Assembly (NCBI GenBank): GCA_025454095.1
Contig: JALOPC010000125.1
Coordinates: forward strand, 1-5,424
Length of the DNA stretch: 5,424 nt
From: Syntrophales bacterium
GTDB lineage: Bacteria > Desulfobacterota > Syntrophia > Syntrophales > UBA2192
Direction of reading: 5' to 3'
Part shown: positions 1 through 5,188 of the stretch, one piece after another
Numbering within the stretch: the first letter of the stretch is position 1
Layout: the number at the start of each line of letters is the position of its first letter
Made by a program: the position numbers and the translations under genes
Notes under the pieces: generated by a model
What the model was told of the DNA's origin: nothing
Databases searched by the model: none
The model's input: only the letters and a program-made list of their open reading frames with translations

Positions 1-520
1 GAAACAGGACCTCGTCGGAGCGGGTTGGAATTTCGTAGTACAGGCCGATGCCGAACCGGGAGGGAAGGCCGAGGTGTTTTCTGACGATCGACTGCGAGCC
101 GTCGGCTGCGACGAGAAATCGGAAGGAGAAAACGCCCCGGTCCGTCCACACCGCGCTGTCGGAGAGACGAGTCACCTTGGTCCCGGCTGCGATCTCGACG
201 TTTGAGGCCCTGTCGAGCCCGGCCAGGTGATGGCGGGCCAGGTCGATCCGGTTCGCCGTGATCATCGGGTGGTTCAGCACGATGCGAAAAGGAGGCCGGC
301 CATCCAGGCAGACGACCTGCTCGCGAAACGAGCGGATGCGATCCCCCGGCACGCCGAATTGGGCGGCCGTGCGGGTCAGCCCGCCCGCGCAGACCTTGGG
401 GCCGATGGGTTCGTTTTTCTCGAGCAGAAGGACGCTGAGGCTCGAGCCCGCCAGCGCCTGCGCACAGGCGATCCCTGCCGGCCCCGCCCCGATGATGATC
501 ACGTCAAAACGGTACTTCAT
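1..520 (-). CDS. FAD-dependent oxidoreductase, geranylgeranyl-reductase-like (N-terminal part, cut by window edge)
   Basis: The first 173 residues are present; the C-terminus lies beyond base 1. The protein opens with MKYRFDVIIIGAGPAG, a Rossmann dinucleotide-binding fold with GxGxxG at residues 11-16. The acidic residue ending the second strand is E34. It is followed by GPKVCAGGL (40-48), which resembles the GxKxCgGG signature of the geranylgeranyl reductase group of flavoproteins. NRIDLAR (90-96) and the second FAD motif ADGSQSIVR (139-147) complete the FAD domain. The family reduces isoprenoid double bonds or acts on related lipid or quinone substrates; the substrate cannot be told from this part. 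The start is chosen because the Rossmann strand begins at once. The Shine-Dalgarno sequence is weak (GGGTGG just upstream). It lies 99 bases downstream of the small coupled protein on the same strand and may share its transcript, although a hairpin stands between them. There is no signal peptide, so it is probably cytosolic or peripheral to the inner membrane. Confidence 0.85.
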   Translation of the reverse strand, partial: MKYRFDVIIIGAGPAGIACAQALAGSSLSVLLLEKNEPIGPKVCAGGLTRTAAQFGVPGDRIRSFREQVVCLDGRPPFRIVLNHPMITANRIDLARHHLAGLDRASNVEIAAGTKVTRLSDSAVWTDRGVFSFRFLVAADGSQSIVRKHLGLPSRFGIGLYYEIPTRSDEVLF

Positions 521-544
521 CGCCACCCGTAGGACAGCAAGAAA

Positions 545-591
545 ATCCCCCTCGTTCCCCCTTTTGCAAAGGGGGAGGACTGGAGGGGTGT
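545..591. repeat. Compound hairpin, C5T3/A3G5 intergenic repeat-like element
   Basis: The inner stem is perfect: CCCCCTTT (557-564) pairs with AAAGGGGG (568-575) around a TGC loop. An outer arm, ATCCCCCTC (545-553), pairs with GAGGGGTGT (583-591) with one mismatch and one G-T wobble. The two stems are separated by unequal unpaired segments (554-556 and 576-582). It fills the gap between two minus-strand genes. Read on the minus strand, the outer stem is followed by GATTTTC, a short T-tract, so it could act as a weak intrinsic terminator or attenuator ahead of the oxidoreductase. From memory, similar C-run/G-run palindromes occur in many intergenic copies in deltaproteobacterial and some other genomes. 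Copy number cannot be checked here. Confidence 0.65.
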
Positions 592-619
592 CCGCCTGTA
601 TGTTTGTTGCTTTCGGGAT

Positions 620-838
620 CTACTCGTCGGATTTGGCAGTGAACAGCTTTGCCCCGTCGCGCAGCGACCCCTCGAGTCCCACGTTGAACCCGCCGGCATC
701 GCGCACGGCCAGATCGCCGGCCTCGGCCGCGTCGTAGAGGGACTGGTCGCAGGCGATGAGGGCGTGCTTCACCTTCATGCCCCGGTGGAGCCGGACCTCG
801 CTGCCGTTGACGTAGACGGTCATCTTGTCGTCGCTCAT
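620..838 (-). CDS. Small uncharacterised protein, beta-grasp (ThiS/MoaD-like) appearance, coupled to the 5'-nucleotidase
   Basis: This encodes 72 residues that I do not recognise as a named family. The pattern MTVYVNGSEVRL (6-17), a basic stretch and helix GMKVKHALIAC (20-30) and a closing SLRDGAKLFTAK (58-69) resembles small beta-grasp folds. In these, a strand-NG-strand hairpin is followed by a helix and a final 'LkDGD'-like strand. It lacks the C-terminal Gly-Gly of ThiS/MoaD, and its single Cys (C30) rules out a 2Fe-2S ferredoxin. There is no signal peptide or membrane segment, so it is probably cytosolic. Its ATG overlaps the TGA of the nucleotidase as ATGA (838-835), a classic sign of translational coupling. 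The upstream GGAAGGA lies 13 bases away, too far for a strong independent binding site. An in-frame ATG at residue 6 is an alternative start. The function is unknown; the beta-grasp reading is inference. Confidence 0.7.
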   Translation of the reverse strand: MSDDKMTVYVNGSEVRLHRGMKVKHALIACDQSLYDAAEAGDLAVRDAGGFNVGLEGSLRDGAKLFTAKSDE

Positions 839-2337
839 GGTGTCACCACGATCCTTCCTTCGGTTCGGGGGGAAACGGGGGAGTTCTTTTCGAGGTAGGC
901 GAGAAAGGCGTCCCGCACATTGTCCCCGATGACGGCGTTCTTTCCTTCGCGGAAGATCCCGAAGCGGTCGCCGCCCGCGGCAAGGAAATCGTTGGTCGTC
1001 ACCCGGTAGATGCGCGACGGATCCGCCGGTTTGCCGCCTACAGCCAGCTCCTTCACGCGGGAGCCTTCGGGGGCTTTCATGTCGTAGACCACCTTGAGGC
1101 CCGAGACCTGGAGCATGCCGTCCGTTTTCGCGTTCTGCTCGAGAATGCCGGCGATCTGCGCCCCCGTGAGGTCCATGGTCATCAGGTTGTTGTCGAAGGG
1201 CAGCAGCATGAAGACCTGCTCCAGGGTGATCTTTCCTTTCGGGATCGTCGTCCGGATTCCCCCGTTGTTCTGGATCGCCGCGTCGGCCCCGGTCGCCTTG
1301 CGCATCGCATCGCAGACAAGGTTTCCCAGGTTGGATTCGAAGGGCCGCTTCGCCAGGTCGACGCGTGTCTCGCCGACGGTTCGGCCGAATTCCTCGCGGA
1401 TCTGGTCGTCGTACTTCCGGATGATGCCGGCCACCGTGTCATCGACGGGGTCATTCGGGCCTGCCTTGACTTTCCGGAGAATTCTCTTCTCGGGGTACCG
1501 GACGATCCTGCCCGACGCGGCGTCCACGGAGATATTCAGAACCCCCAACTGCTGGCCGTAATAGCCGGCCTGGACGATCAACGTCGTTCCGACCACCACC
1601 GTGGTTTTCACCTCCGTGTGGCTGTGCCCGCCCACGATCAGGTCGATCCCGGCCACCTTCGAGGCCATCTCCCGGTCCTCGTCGAGACCCAGGTGCGACA
1701 GGACGACGACGGGGCCGGCCCCTTCCTTCCTGACCTTGTCGATGAGTGCCGGGAGAGACTTCTCGACGGCAACGACCCTGTACCCCTTCAGATTTCCCGG
1801 CTTGGTGGCGTAGTGCGTCTCGGGCGTCGTGATGCCGATGACGGCAATCTTCAGCCCTTTCTTCCGGAGCAGGATGTAGGGTTTCACCCCGGGCAGAAGG
1901 GCCCCCCGCTCGTCGACGATGTTGGCCGACAGGAAGGGGAAGGCAGCCGCCTTCCGCAGGTCCTGGAAGGCCTCCATCCCCCAGTCGAATTCGTGGTTGC
2001 CCACGGTCATGGCGTCGAACCCCATCCGGTTCATGGTCTCGATGACGGGCTTGCCCCGGAAGAGATTCGAGATGGGCGTTCCCTGGAACATGTCCCCCGC
2101 GGACAGCAGGAGCGTCCCCCCCGGGTTCTTCTCCCTCTCCTCGGCGACCATCTTCGCGATCCGGGCCATTCCCCCCGTCGCCGGCTTGCCCTCCTTGCCG
2201 GGCTTGGGCAGGAGGTTGCCGTGAAAGTCGTTGATGTGCAGAAGAGTCAGGTCGACCGTCTCGGCCGCCGACGGGCTGAGAAACGAGGAGGCGAAAACGA
2301 AGAGAAGCGCAGTGAGAACCGCCGGGATTCTTGTCAT
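835..2337 (-). CDS. Exported bifunctional metallophosphatase/5'-nucleotidase (UshA/CD73 family)
   Basis: This is a 500-residue secreted enzyme expected to hydrolyse nucleoside 5'-phosphates, and possibly UDP-sugars, in the periplasm to release nucleoside and phosphate. The start at 2337 gives a clear signal peptide (basic MTR, hydrophobic 6-20, cleavage near SAA|ET, residue 25). An in-frame ATG 25 codons upstream would put a polar segment in front of it and is rejected. The N-terminal dimetal phosphoesterase domain (about 28-245) has NDFHGN (36-41), AGDMFQG (80-86), VGNHEFDWG (112-120), SHLG (214-217) and GGHSHT (236-241). These supply the full Asp/His/Asn metal-ligand set. The C-terminal nucleotide-binding domain (about 318-500) has FESNLGNLVCDAMR (333-346), NNGGIR (357-362), PFDNN (380-384) and NDFLAAGGDRF (449-459). 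By analogy with CD73, F381 and F451 would form the aromatic clamp on the base. The length is close to E. coli UshA (about 550). It is the first gene of a minus-strand unit. Exact substrate preference cannot be read from sequence; SoxB-like relatives share the fold. Confidence 0.95.
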   Translation of the reverse strand: MTRIPAVLTALLFVFASSFLSPSAAETVDLTLLHINDFHGNLLPKPGKEGKPATGGMARIAKMVAEEREKNPGGTLLLSAGDMFQGTPISNLFRGKPVIETMNRMGFDAMTVGNHEFDWGMEAFQDLRKAAAFPFLSANIVDERGALLPGVKPYILLRKKGLKIAVIGITTPETHYATKPGNLKGYRVVAVEKSLPALIDKVRKEGAGPVVVLSHLGLDEDREMASKVAGIDLIVGGHSHTEVKTTVVVGTTLIVQAGYYGQQLGVLNISVDAASGRIVRYPEKRILRKVKAGPNDPVDDTVAGIIRKYDDQIREEFGRTVGETRVDLAKRPFESNLGNLVCDAMRKATGADAAIQNNGGIRTTIPKGKITLEQVFMLLPFDNNLMTMDLTGAQIAGILEQNAKTDGMLQVSGLKVVYDMKAPEGSRVKELAVGGKPADPSRIYRVTTNDFLAAGGDRFGIFREGKNAVIGDNVRDAFLAYLEKNSPVSPRTEGRIVVTP

Positions 2338-2415
2338 GGGATGACACCGCCCTTGTGTGAATTTCCTGCGAGAGCAAACCGTCGACGTCCCGTTGCAAGG
2401 GCTGCGCCGCATGGC

Positions 2416-2428
2416 TCAATTTAATTGA
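2416..2428. promoter_or_regulatory. Perfect inverted repeat TCAATT-T-AATTGA, possible operator
   Basis: Two 6-bp arms are perfectly symmetrical around the single T at 2422. The right arm overlaps the TTGACA -35 hexamer (2425-2430) of the plus-strand promoter, so a bound dimeric protein would block RNA polymerase. It lies between two divergent genes and could affect both. It is AT-rich within a GC-rich region, which makes chance symmetry less likely but does not exclude it. No regulator gene is in the window. Confidence 0.4.
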
Positions 2429-2453
2429 CAGGCCCTGGCGGATCAAGTAAAAA
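2425..2453 (+). promoter_or_regulatory. Sigma70-like promoter for the DUF4337-type gene
   Basis: The -35 box is a consensus TTGACA (2425-2430). A 17-base spacer leads to TAAAAA (2448-2453), which matches 4 of 6 positions of TATAAT. Transcription would begin near 2460, giving a leader of about 40 bases before the ATG at 2502. The rest of the 2338-2501 spacer shows no equally good promoter on the minus strand for the divergent 5'-nucleotidase gene. Confidence 0.6.
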
Positions 2454-2486
2454 ACGCCCTTATTTTGTGTGTTGATTCCCTTGTGC

Positions 2487-2493
2487 GGAGGAA
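2487..2493 (+). promoter_or_regulatory. Ribosome binding site GGAGGAA deciding the DUF4337-type start
   Basis: A near-perfect Shine-Dalgarno sequence lies 8 bases before the ATG at 2502. It overrules the in-frame ATG at 2469, which has no such site and would sit within about 10 bases of the predicted transcription start. Confidence 0.8.
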
Positions 2494-2501
2494 CGATCCC
2501 C

Positions 2502-3038
2502 ATGGCAGAAACGAAACCGGACCGCTTCATGACCTGGATTGCGCTGACCACGGCCATCATGGCCGTCTTTGCCGCCGTCACGACGCTCTACGTCGGAAAA
2601 TACTCCTCCCGCGCCGTTCTGCACCAGGGCGAGGAGACGGACATGTGGGCCTACTTCCAGGCCAAGAGCATCAAGCAGCACGCCTTCGAGATGCAGAAGG
2701 AGAAAGTCGAGCAGGAGCTGCTCGCCCAGGCGGGGAAACTCCCGAAGGAGGCCCGGGAAAAGGCCGACAAGATGCTGGCCCGATACGGCAAGAACGTCGA
2801 CCGCTACGAGGTCGAGAAAAACGAGATCAAGGAGAAGGCCGAAGCGCTTGCCAGGCAGAAGAAAGACGCCACGACCCGGGCGGGAAACTTCGGATACGCG
2901 CTGATCTTCCTGCAGATCGCCATCATGCTGTCGTCGCTCGCGGCCCTGACCAAGAAGAAGGAACTCTGGTACCTGGGCCTCGCGACAACGTCCGGGTGGC
3001 TGTTCTATTTTCTCGACGCGATTCTTCTTTTCTATTGA
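2502..3038 (+). CDS. DUF4337-type inner-membrane protein, three predicted helices
   Basis: This encodes 178 residues with no known reaction. A hydrophobic helix near the N-terminus (about 9-31) is followed by EETDMWAYFQAKSIKQH (44-60). The W-A-Y-x-Q-A-K-S-x-K core is what I associate with the DUF4337 family. A long Glu/Lys/Gln/Ala-rich stretch (about 61-123) is probably helical or coiled coil. Two more helices follow, about 128-149 and 154-177, separated by a KKKE loop that should face the cytoplasm by the positive-inside rule. With three crossings, the charged middle region would lie on the cytoplasmic side if the N-terminus is outside, or the reverse; topology is unresolved. It has its own promoter and strong Shine-Dalgarno sequence. 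It is transcribed alone and ends in a 7-base convergent overlap with the hexosaminidase gene. There is no catalytic motif, and the role is unknown. Confidence 0.85.
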   Translation: MAETKPDRFMTWIALTTAIMAVFAAVTTLYVGKYSSRAVLHQGEETDMWAYFQAKSIKQHAFEMQKEKVEQELLAQAGKLPKEAREKADKMLARYGKNVDRYEVEKNEIKEKAEALARQKKDATTRAGNFGYALIFLQIAIMLSSLAALTKKKELWYLGLATTSGWLFYFLDAILLFY

Positions 3039-4177
3039 AATTCAGAGCTTCTTGACTTCTGTCCCTTGTAAAGGCGCTCTTTCAGACGCAGAATCCGCCG
3101 CCAGGACTCGTCGATGCGCTCCCGCGGAATGACGCCCTTTTCGACGAGCATGCGGATCGTCCCGGCGGCCCGGGCGGCGATGTCCTCCTCGTAGACGGAA
3201 TTGTTCGCGAACAGCAAGATGTCGACGCCGGCGAGGATCGACTGCCCGATGACGGTTTCGAGTCCGTACCGCGAGGCGATCGCCTTCATCTGCAGATCGT
3301 CGGAGATCACCACGCCCGAAAACCCCATGTCGCGCCGCAACAGGTCGGTCAGGGTTTTCCGGGAGAGGGTCGCCGGCCACTCCGGGTCGAGCTTTCCGTT
3401 GAAGATGTGAGCCGTCATGATCATGTCGGCCTCGCCCCGGCGGATGAGGGTTCCAAAAGGCTCCAGTTCCAGGGCGGACCATCGGCCCGTCACATCGACA
3501 AACCCCTCGTGGGTATCCCCGGCGGCGCTGCCGTGACCCGGAAAGTGCTTGGGTGCAGTCAGGATGCCGTGGCGCCGGTGGGCCTCGATGACGGCGCCGG
3601 CATGGCGGCTCACCGTTGCGGGGTCCCGGGAAAAGCTTCGCTCCAGTTTCCCGATGACGGGGTTGTCCGGGTTGAGGTCGAGGTCCACGACGGGGGCGAA
3701 GTTGAGATTGATGCCGAGCCCCGCAAGGGTCTTTGCCGTGCGCTCCGCCTGCCGCGCCGTCTTCCCGGGGTCGCCTCCGGCTGCGAGCCGCTTCTGGGAC
3801 AGGGTAGGGGGAAAGCCCGCCTTTTCCTTGAGCCGGACGATCCTGCCGCCCTCCTGGTCGACGGCGATGAAGAGGGGGATGGCCGTCAGCGTTTGCAGGG
3901 AGGCCGTGAGGGCTCGGAGCTGACCGGGGGATTCGATGTTTCGGCCCCAGGTGCGCGAGGGGACGTCGTAGTCGAAGAGGATCACGCCGCCGATATGCCG
4001 CTCCCGGATGTCCCGCGCGACAGGGTTGCGGTCGGCGGGCTCCAGGCCGCGGAACCCCACCATGATCATCTGGCCGATCTTCTCTTCCAGGCCGGGCTCG
4101 GGTCCGGGGCCTGCGGCCGCGGGCGCGGCGCCGGCAAGGAGGGCGAGCGCGATCCATGCAGAAACGAAAAACCGCAT
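3032..4177 (-). CDS. nagZ: Exported beta-N-acetylhexosaminidase, GH3 family (NagZ-like)
   Basis: This encodes 381 residues. GH3 NagZ enzymes release terminal N-acetylglucosamine from muropeptides (GlcNAc-anhydroMurNAc) during peptidoglycan recycling, or from chitin-type oligosaccharides. Family signatures in order are IGQMIMVGFRG (34-44), IGGVILF (62-68), VDQEGGRIVRL (106-116), NFAPVVDLDLNP (159-170), RSFSRDP (180-186), KHFPGHGSAAGDTHEG (210-225) and ISDDLQMKAI (291-300). D221 and H223 form the Asp-His acid/base pair on the flexible loop. The nucleophile is the Asp in SDDL (most likely D293). The length fits a single-domain TIM barrel. A signal peptide is evident: MRFFVSAW, then a hydrophobic Ala/Leu run, with cleavage near AAA|GPG (22). 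This places it in the periplasm, unlike cytosolic E. coli NagZ. The Shine-Dalgarno sequence is weak (AAGAAA). The gene is divergent from the phosphoesterase gene and convergent with the DUF4337-type gene. It shares family motifs with NagZ, but muropeptide specificity is inferred. Confidence 0.93.
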   Translation of the reverse strand: MRFFVSAWIALALLAGAAPAAAGPGPEPGLEEKIGQMIMVGFRGLEPADRNPVARDIRERHIGGVILFDYDVPSRTWGRNIESPGQLRALTASLQTLTAIPLFIAVDQEGGRIVRLKEKAGFPPTLSQKRLAAGGDPGKTARQAERTAKTLAGLGINLNFAPVVDLDLNPDNPVIGKLERSFSRDPATVSRHAGAVIEAHRRHGILTAPKHFPGHGSAAGDTHEGFVDVTGRWSALELEPFGTLIRRGEADMIMTAHIFNGKLDPEWPATLSRKTLTDLLRRDMGFSGVVISDDLQMKAIASRYGLETVIGQSILAGVDILLFANNSVYEEDIAARAAGTIRMLVEKGVIPRERIDESWRRILRLKERLYKGQKSRSSEFQ

Positions 4178-4246
4178 GAGGGTTTCTTACCGGATAAACG
4201 CGTAAAAAGATAGCGGGATCCTCCCGGTGGGGGCATAAGATTTCTG

Positions 4247-4274
4247 TTGATTGTCCCAACTCCATGGTTATATG
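4247..4274 (+). promoter_or_regulatory. Candidate sigma70-like promoter for the phosphoesterase gene
   Basis: TTGATT (4247-4252), a 16-base spacer and TATATG (4269-4274) each match 4 of 6 consensus bases. Initiation near 4281 would give a leader of about 39 bases to the TTG start at 4320. It would exclude the in-frame upstream starts at 4251 and 4272, which would not be transcribed from it. Confidence 0.4.
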
Positions 4275-4304
4275 GTGACCACTCGGCCTGTGCCGCATAT
4301 GGGA

Positions 4305-4310
4305 AGAGGA
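4305..4310 (+). promoter_or_regulatory. Ribosome binding site AGAGGA supporting a TTG start
   Basis: AGAGGA lies 9 bases before TTG at 4320, a good Shine-Dalgarno match and spacing. The in-frame ATG at 4299 lies upstream of this site and has no purine-rich motif before it, so the site favours TTG. Confidence 0.6.
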
Positions 4311-4319
4311 ATCGGTTTC

Positions 4320-5144
4320 TTGAAATCCCCCAGGATCCTTCTCGCAGCGCTTTGTGCACTCCTTTTCGCCGTCGCCGCCCAGGCGGCCGCCGAACCGGCG
4401 GATACCCTCGTCGTCTACGGCGACGCCAGGACCGGGCACGACATCCACCGCAAGATCGTCGGGCACATCCTGACCTTCAGGCCTCAGGCCGTCTTTTCCA
4501 CGGGGGACCAGGTCAACGACGGCAGAATCCAGGGCGAATGGGCCGTCTTCAACGAGATCATCTCCCCGATTCTCGAGACCTCCCGGTTCTATCCCCTGCT
4601 CGGGAACCACGAGCGAAACGCCGAGCTGTACTTCAAGAACTTCCGGCTTCCCGGCAACGAGCGCTGGTACGCCGTCCGCCAGGGGCCCATCCAGTTCTAC
4701 CTGCTCGACAGCAACGGGCTCATCGGGCCGGGCTCGAACCAGCATGCCTGGCTGGAGAAGGAGCTGCGGGGTGTCCCGAAGGACGTGAAATTCGTGGCCG
4801 CCCTGTTTCACCACCCCGTCATCTCCTCGGGCCCTTACCCTGACGAGAAGAATCTCGCGAGGCGCCTGCTGCCGCTGCTCGAGAAATACGGGGTCGACAT
4901 CGTGTTTGTCGGCCACGAGCACGTCTACGAGCGGTCCTTCAAGGACGGGGTCACCCACGTCACGACCGGGGGAGGCGGGGCGCCCCTTCACCTGAAGCTT
5001 CGTCACAATCCCTACGGCCAGGTGTTTGCGAGCGTTCACCACTTTTGCGTCCTGAGGGTGGCGGGGCGGACGCTGGAGGTCCGCGCCTACGACACGGACA
5101 TGGCTCTCGTCGACGAGTTCAGGATCAAGAGCAAAAGACAGTAG
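4320..5144 (+). CDS. Exported calcineurin-like metallophosphoesterase, purple-acid-phosphatase-like
   Basis: This encodes a 274-residue secreted phosphoesterase. From the TTG start the protein opens MKSPR, a hydrophobic run (6-20) and a cleavage site AQA|AAE (22), a compact signal peptide. An ATG at 4299 would add seven residues (MGRGIGF) and remains possible. Dimetal motifs in order are YGDAR (33-37), TGDQVNDG (61-68), LGNHE (94-98), FHHP (163-166) and VGHEHVYER (197-205). The last closely matches the GHxHxYER of purple acid phosphatases. However, the Tyr of their GDxxY motif is N66 here, so a purple Fe(III)-tyrosinate centre is not expected. It probably hydrolyses phosphomonoesters or diesters in the periplasm; the substrate is unknown. 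The Cys at 12 is not in a lipobox, so it is not a lipoprotein. The gene is followed after 44 bases by another exported hydrolase-like gene on the same strand, a probable operon. Confidence 0.88.
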   Translation: MKSPRILLAALCALLFAVAAQAAAEPADTLVVYGDARTGHDIHRKIVGHILTFRPQAVFSTGDQVNDGRIQGEWAVFNEIISPILETSRFYPLLGNHERNAELYFKNFRLPGNERWYAVRQGPIQFYLLDSNGLIGPGSNQHAWLEKELRGVPKDVKFVAALFHHPVISSGPYPDEKNLARRLLPLLEKYGVDIVFVGHEHVYERSFKDGVTHVTTGGGGAPLHLKLRHNPYGQVFASVHHFCVLRVAGRTLEVRAYDTDMALVDEFRIKSKRQ

Positions 5145-5154
5145 CGAGGACAGC

Positions 5155-5180
5155 GGGAATAGGGTAGAGGGTAGAAGGGG
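5155..5180 (+). other. Four-run G-quadruplex motif over a ribosome binding site
   Basis: Four G-runs lie on the coding strand: GGG (5155-5157), GGG (5162-5164), GGG (5169-5171) and GGGG (5177-5180). Loops of 4, 4 and 5 bases separate them, satisfying the usual G3+N1-7 rule. The middle runs sit in a short tandem repeat, GGGTAGA twice (5162-5175). The fourth run is the Shine-Dalgarno sequence of the next gene, so folding in the mRNA would hide it. The motif match is seen; folding and regulation are inference. Confidence 0.5.
5175..5180 (+). promoter_or_regulatory. Ribosome binding site AAGGGG of the right-edge gene
   Basis: The purine-rich AAGGGG lies 8 bases before the ATG at 5189 and fixes that start. 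It is part of the G-quadruplex motif described separately. Confidence 0.65.
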
Positions 5181-5188
5181 TACGACAC

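Larger units (their letters stand above)
4178..4319. other. Divergent intergenic region between hexosaminidase and phosphoesterase genes
   Basis: These 142 bases hold the start signals of two divergent genes. A short inverted repeat CGGGA-TCC-TCCCG (4214-4226) would form a 5-bp hairpin in the leader of the minus-strand hexosaminidase mRNA. On that strand a TATCTT (4211-4206) is a possible -10, but no recognisable -35 box lies 17 bases upstream, so no minus-strand promoter is called. The plus-strand candidate promoter is listed separately. Confidence 0.5.

Noticed and set aside
2338..2412. A 25-codon N-terminal extension of the 5'-nucleotidase
   Set aside because: It would put a polar, Cys- and Arg-containing segment before a clear signal peptide, which begins at the ATG at 2337.
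1618..2424. A 268-codon plus-strand frame opposite the 5'-nucleotidase
   Set aside because: It is a shadow of a gene with complete catalytic motifs; it has no recognisable domain and a biased composition.
2350..2487. Repeated TTGTGTG words in the divergent spacer (near 2353 and 2464)
   Set aside because: There are only two short copies with different flanks and no regular spacing, which is not enough to call a regulatory repeat.
1451..2581. A 376-codon minus-strand frame overlapping the nucleotidase and the divergent spacer
   Set aside because: It is out of frame with the nucleotidase and its translation is Arg/Gly-rich. It would also run through the plus-strand promoter and the start of the DUF4337-type gene.
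3407..4213. A 268-codon plus-strand frame opposite the hexosaminidase
   Set aside because: It is rich in Gly/Asp/Arg with no domain and is fully antisense to a well-supported GH3 enzyme.
4214..4226. Short hairpin CGGGA-TCC-TCCCG in the hexosaminidase leader
   Set aside because: A 5-bp stem is common by chance in GC-rich DNA and no T-tract or conserved riboswitch-like features surround it.
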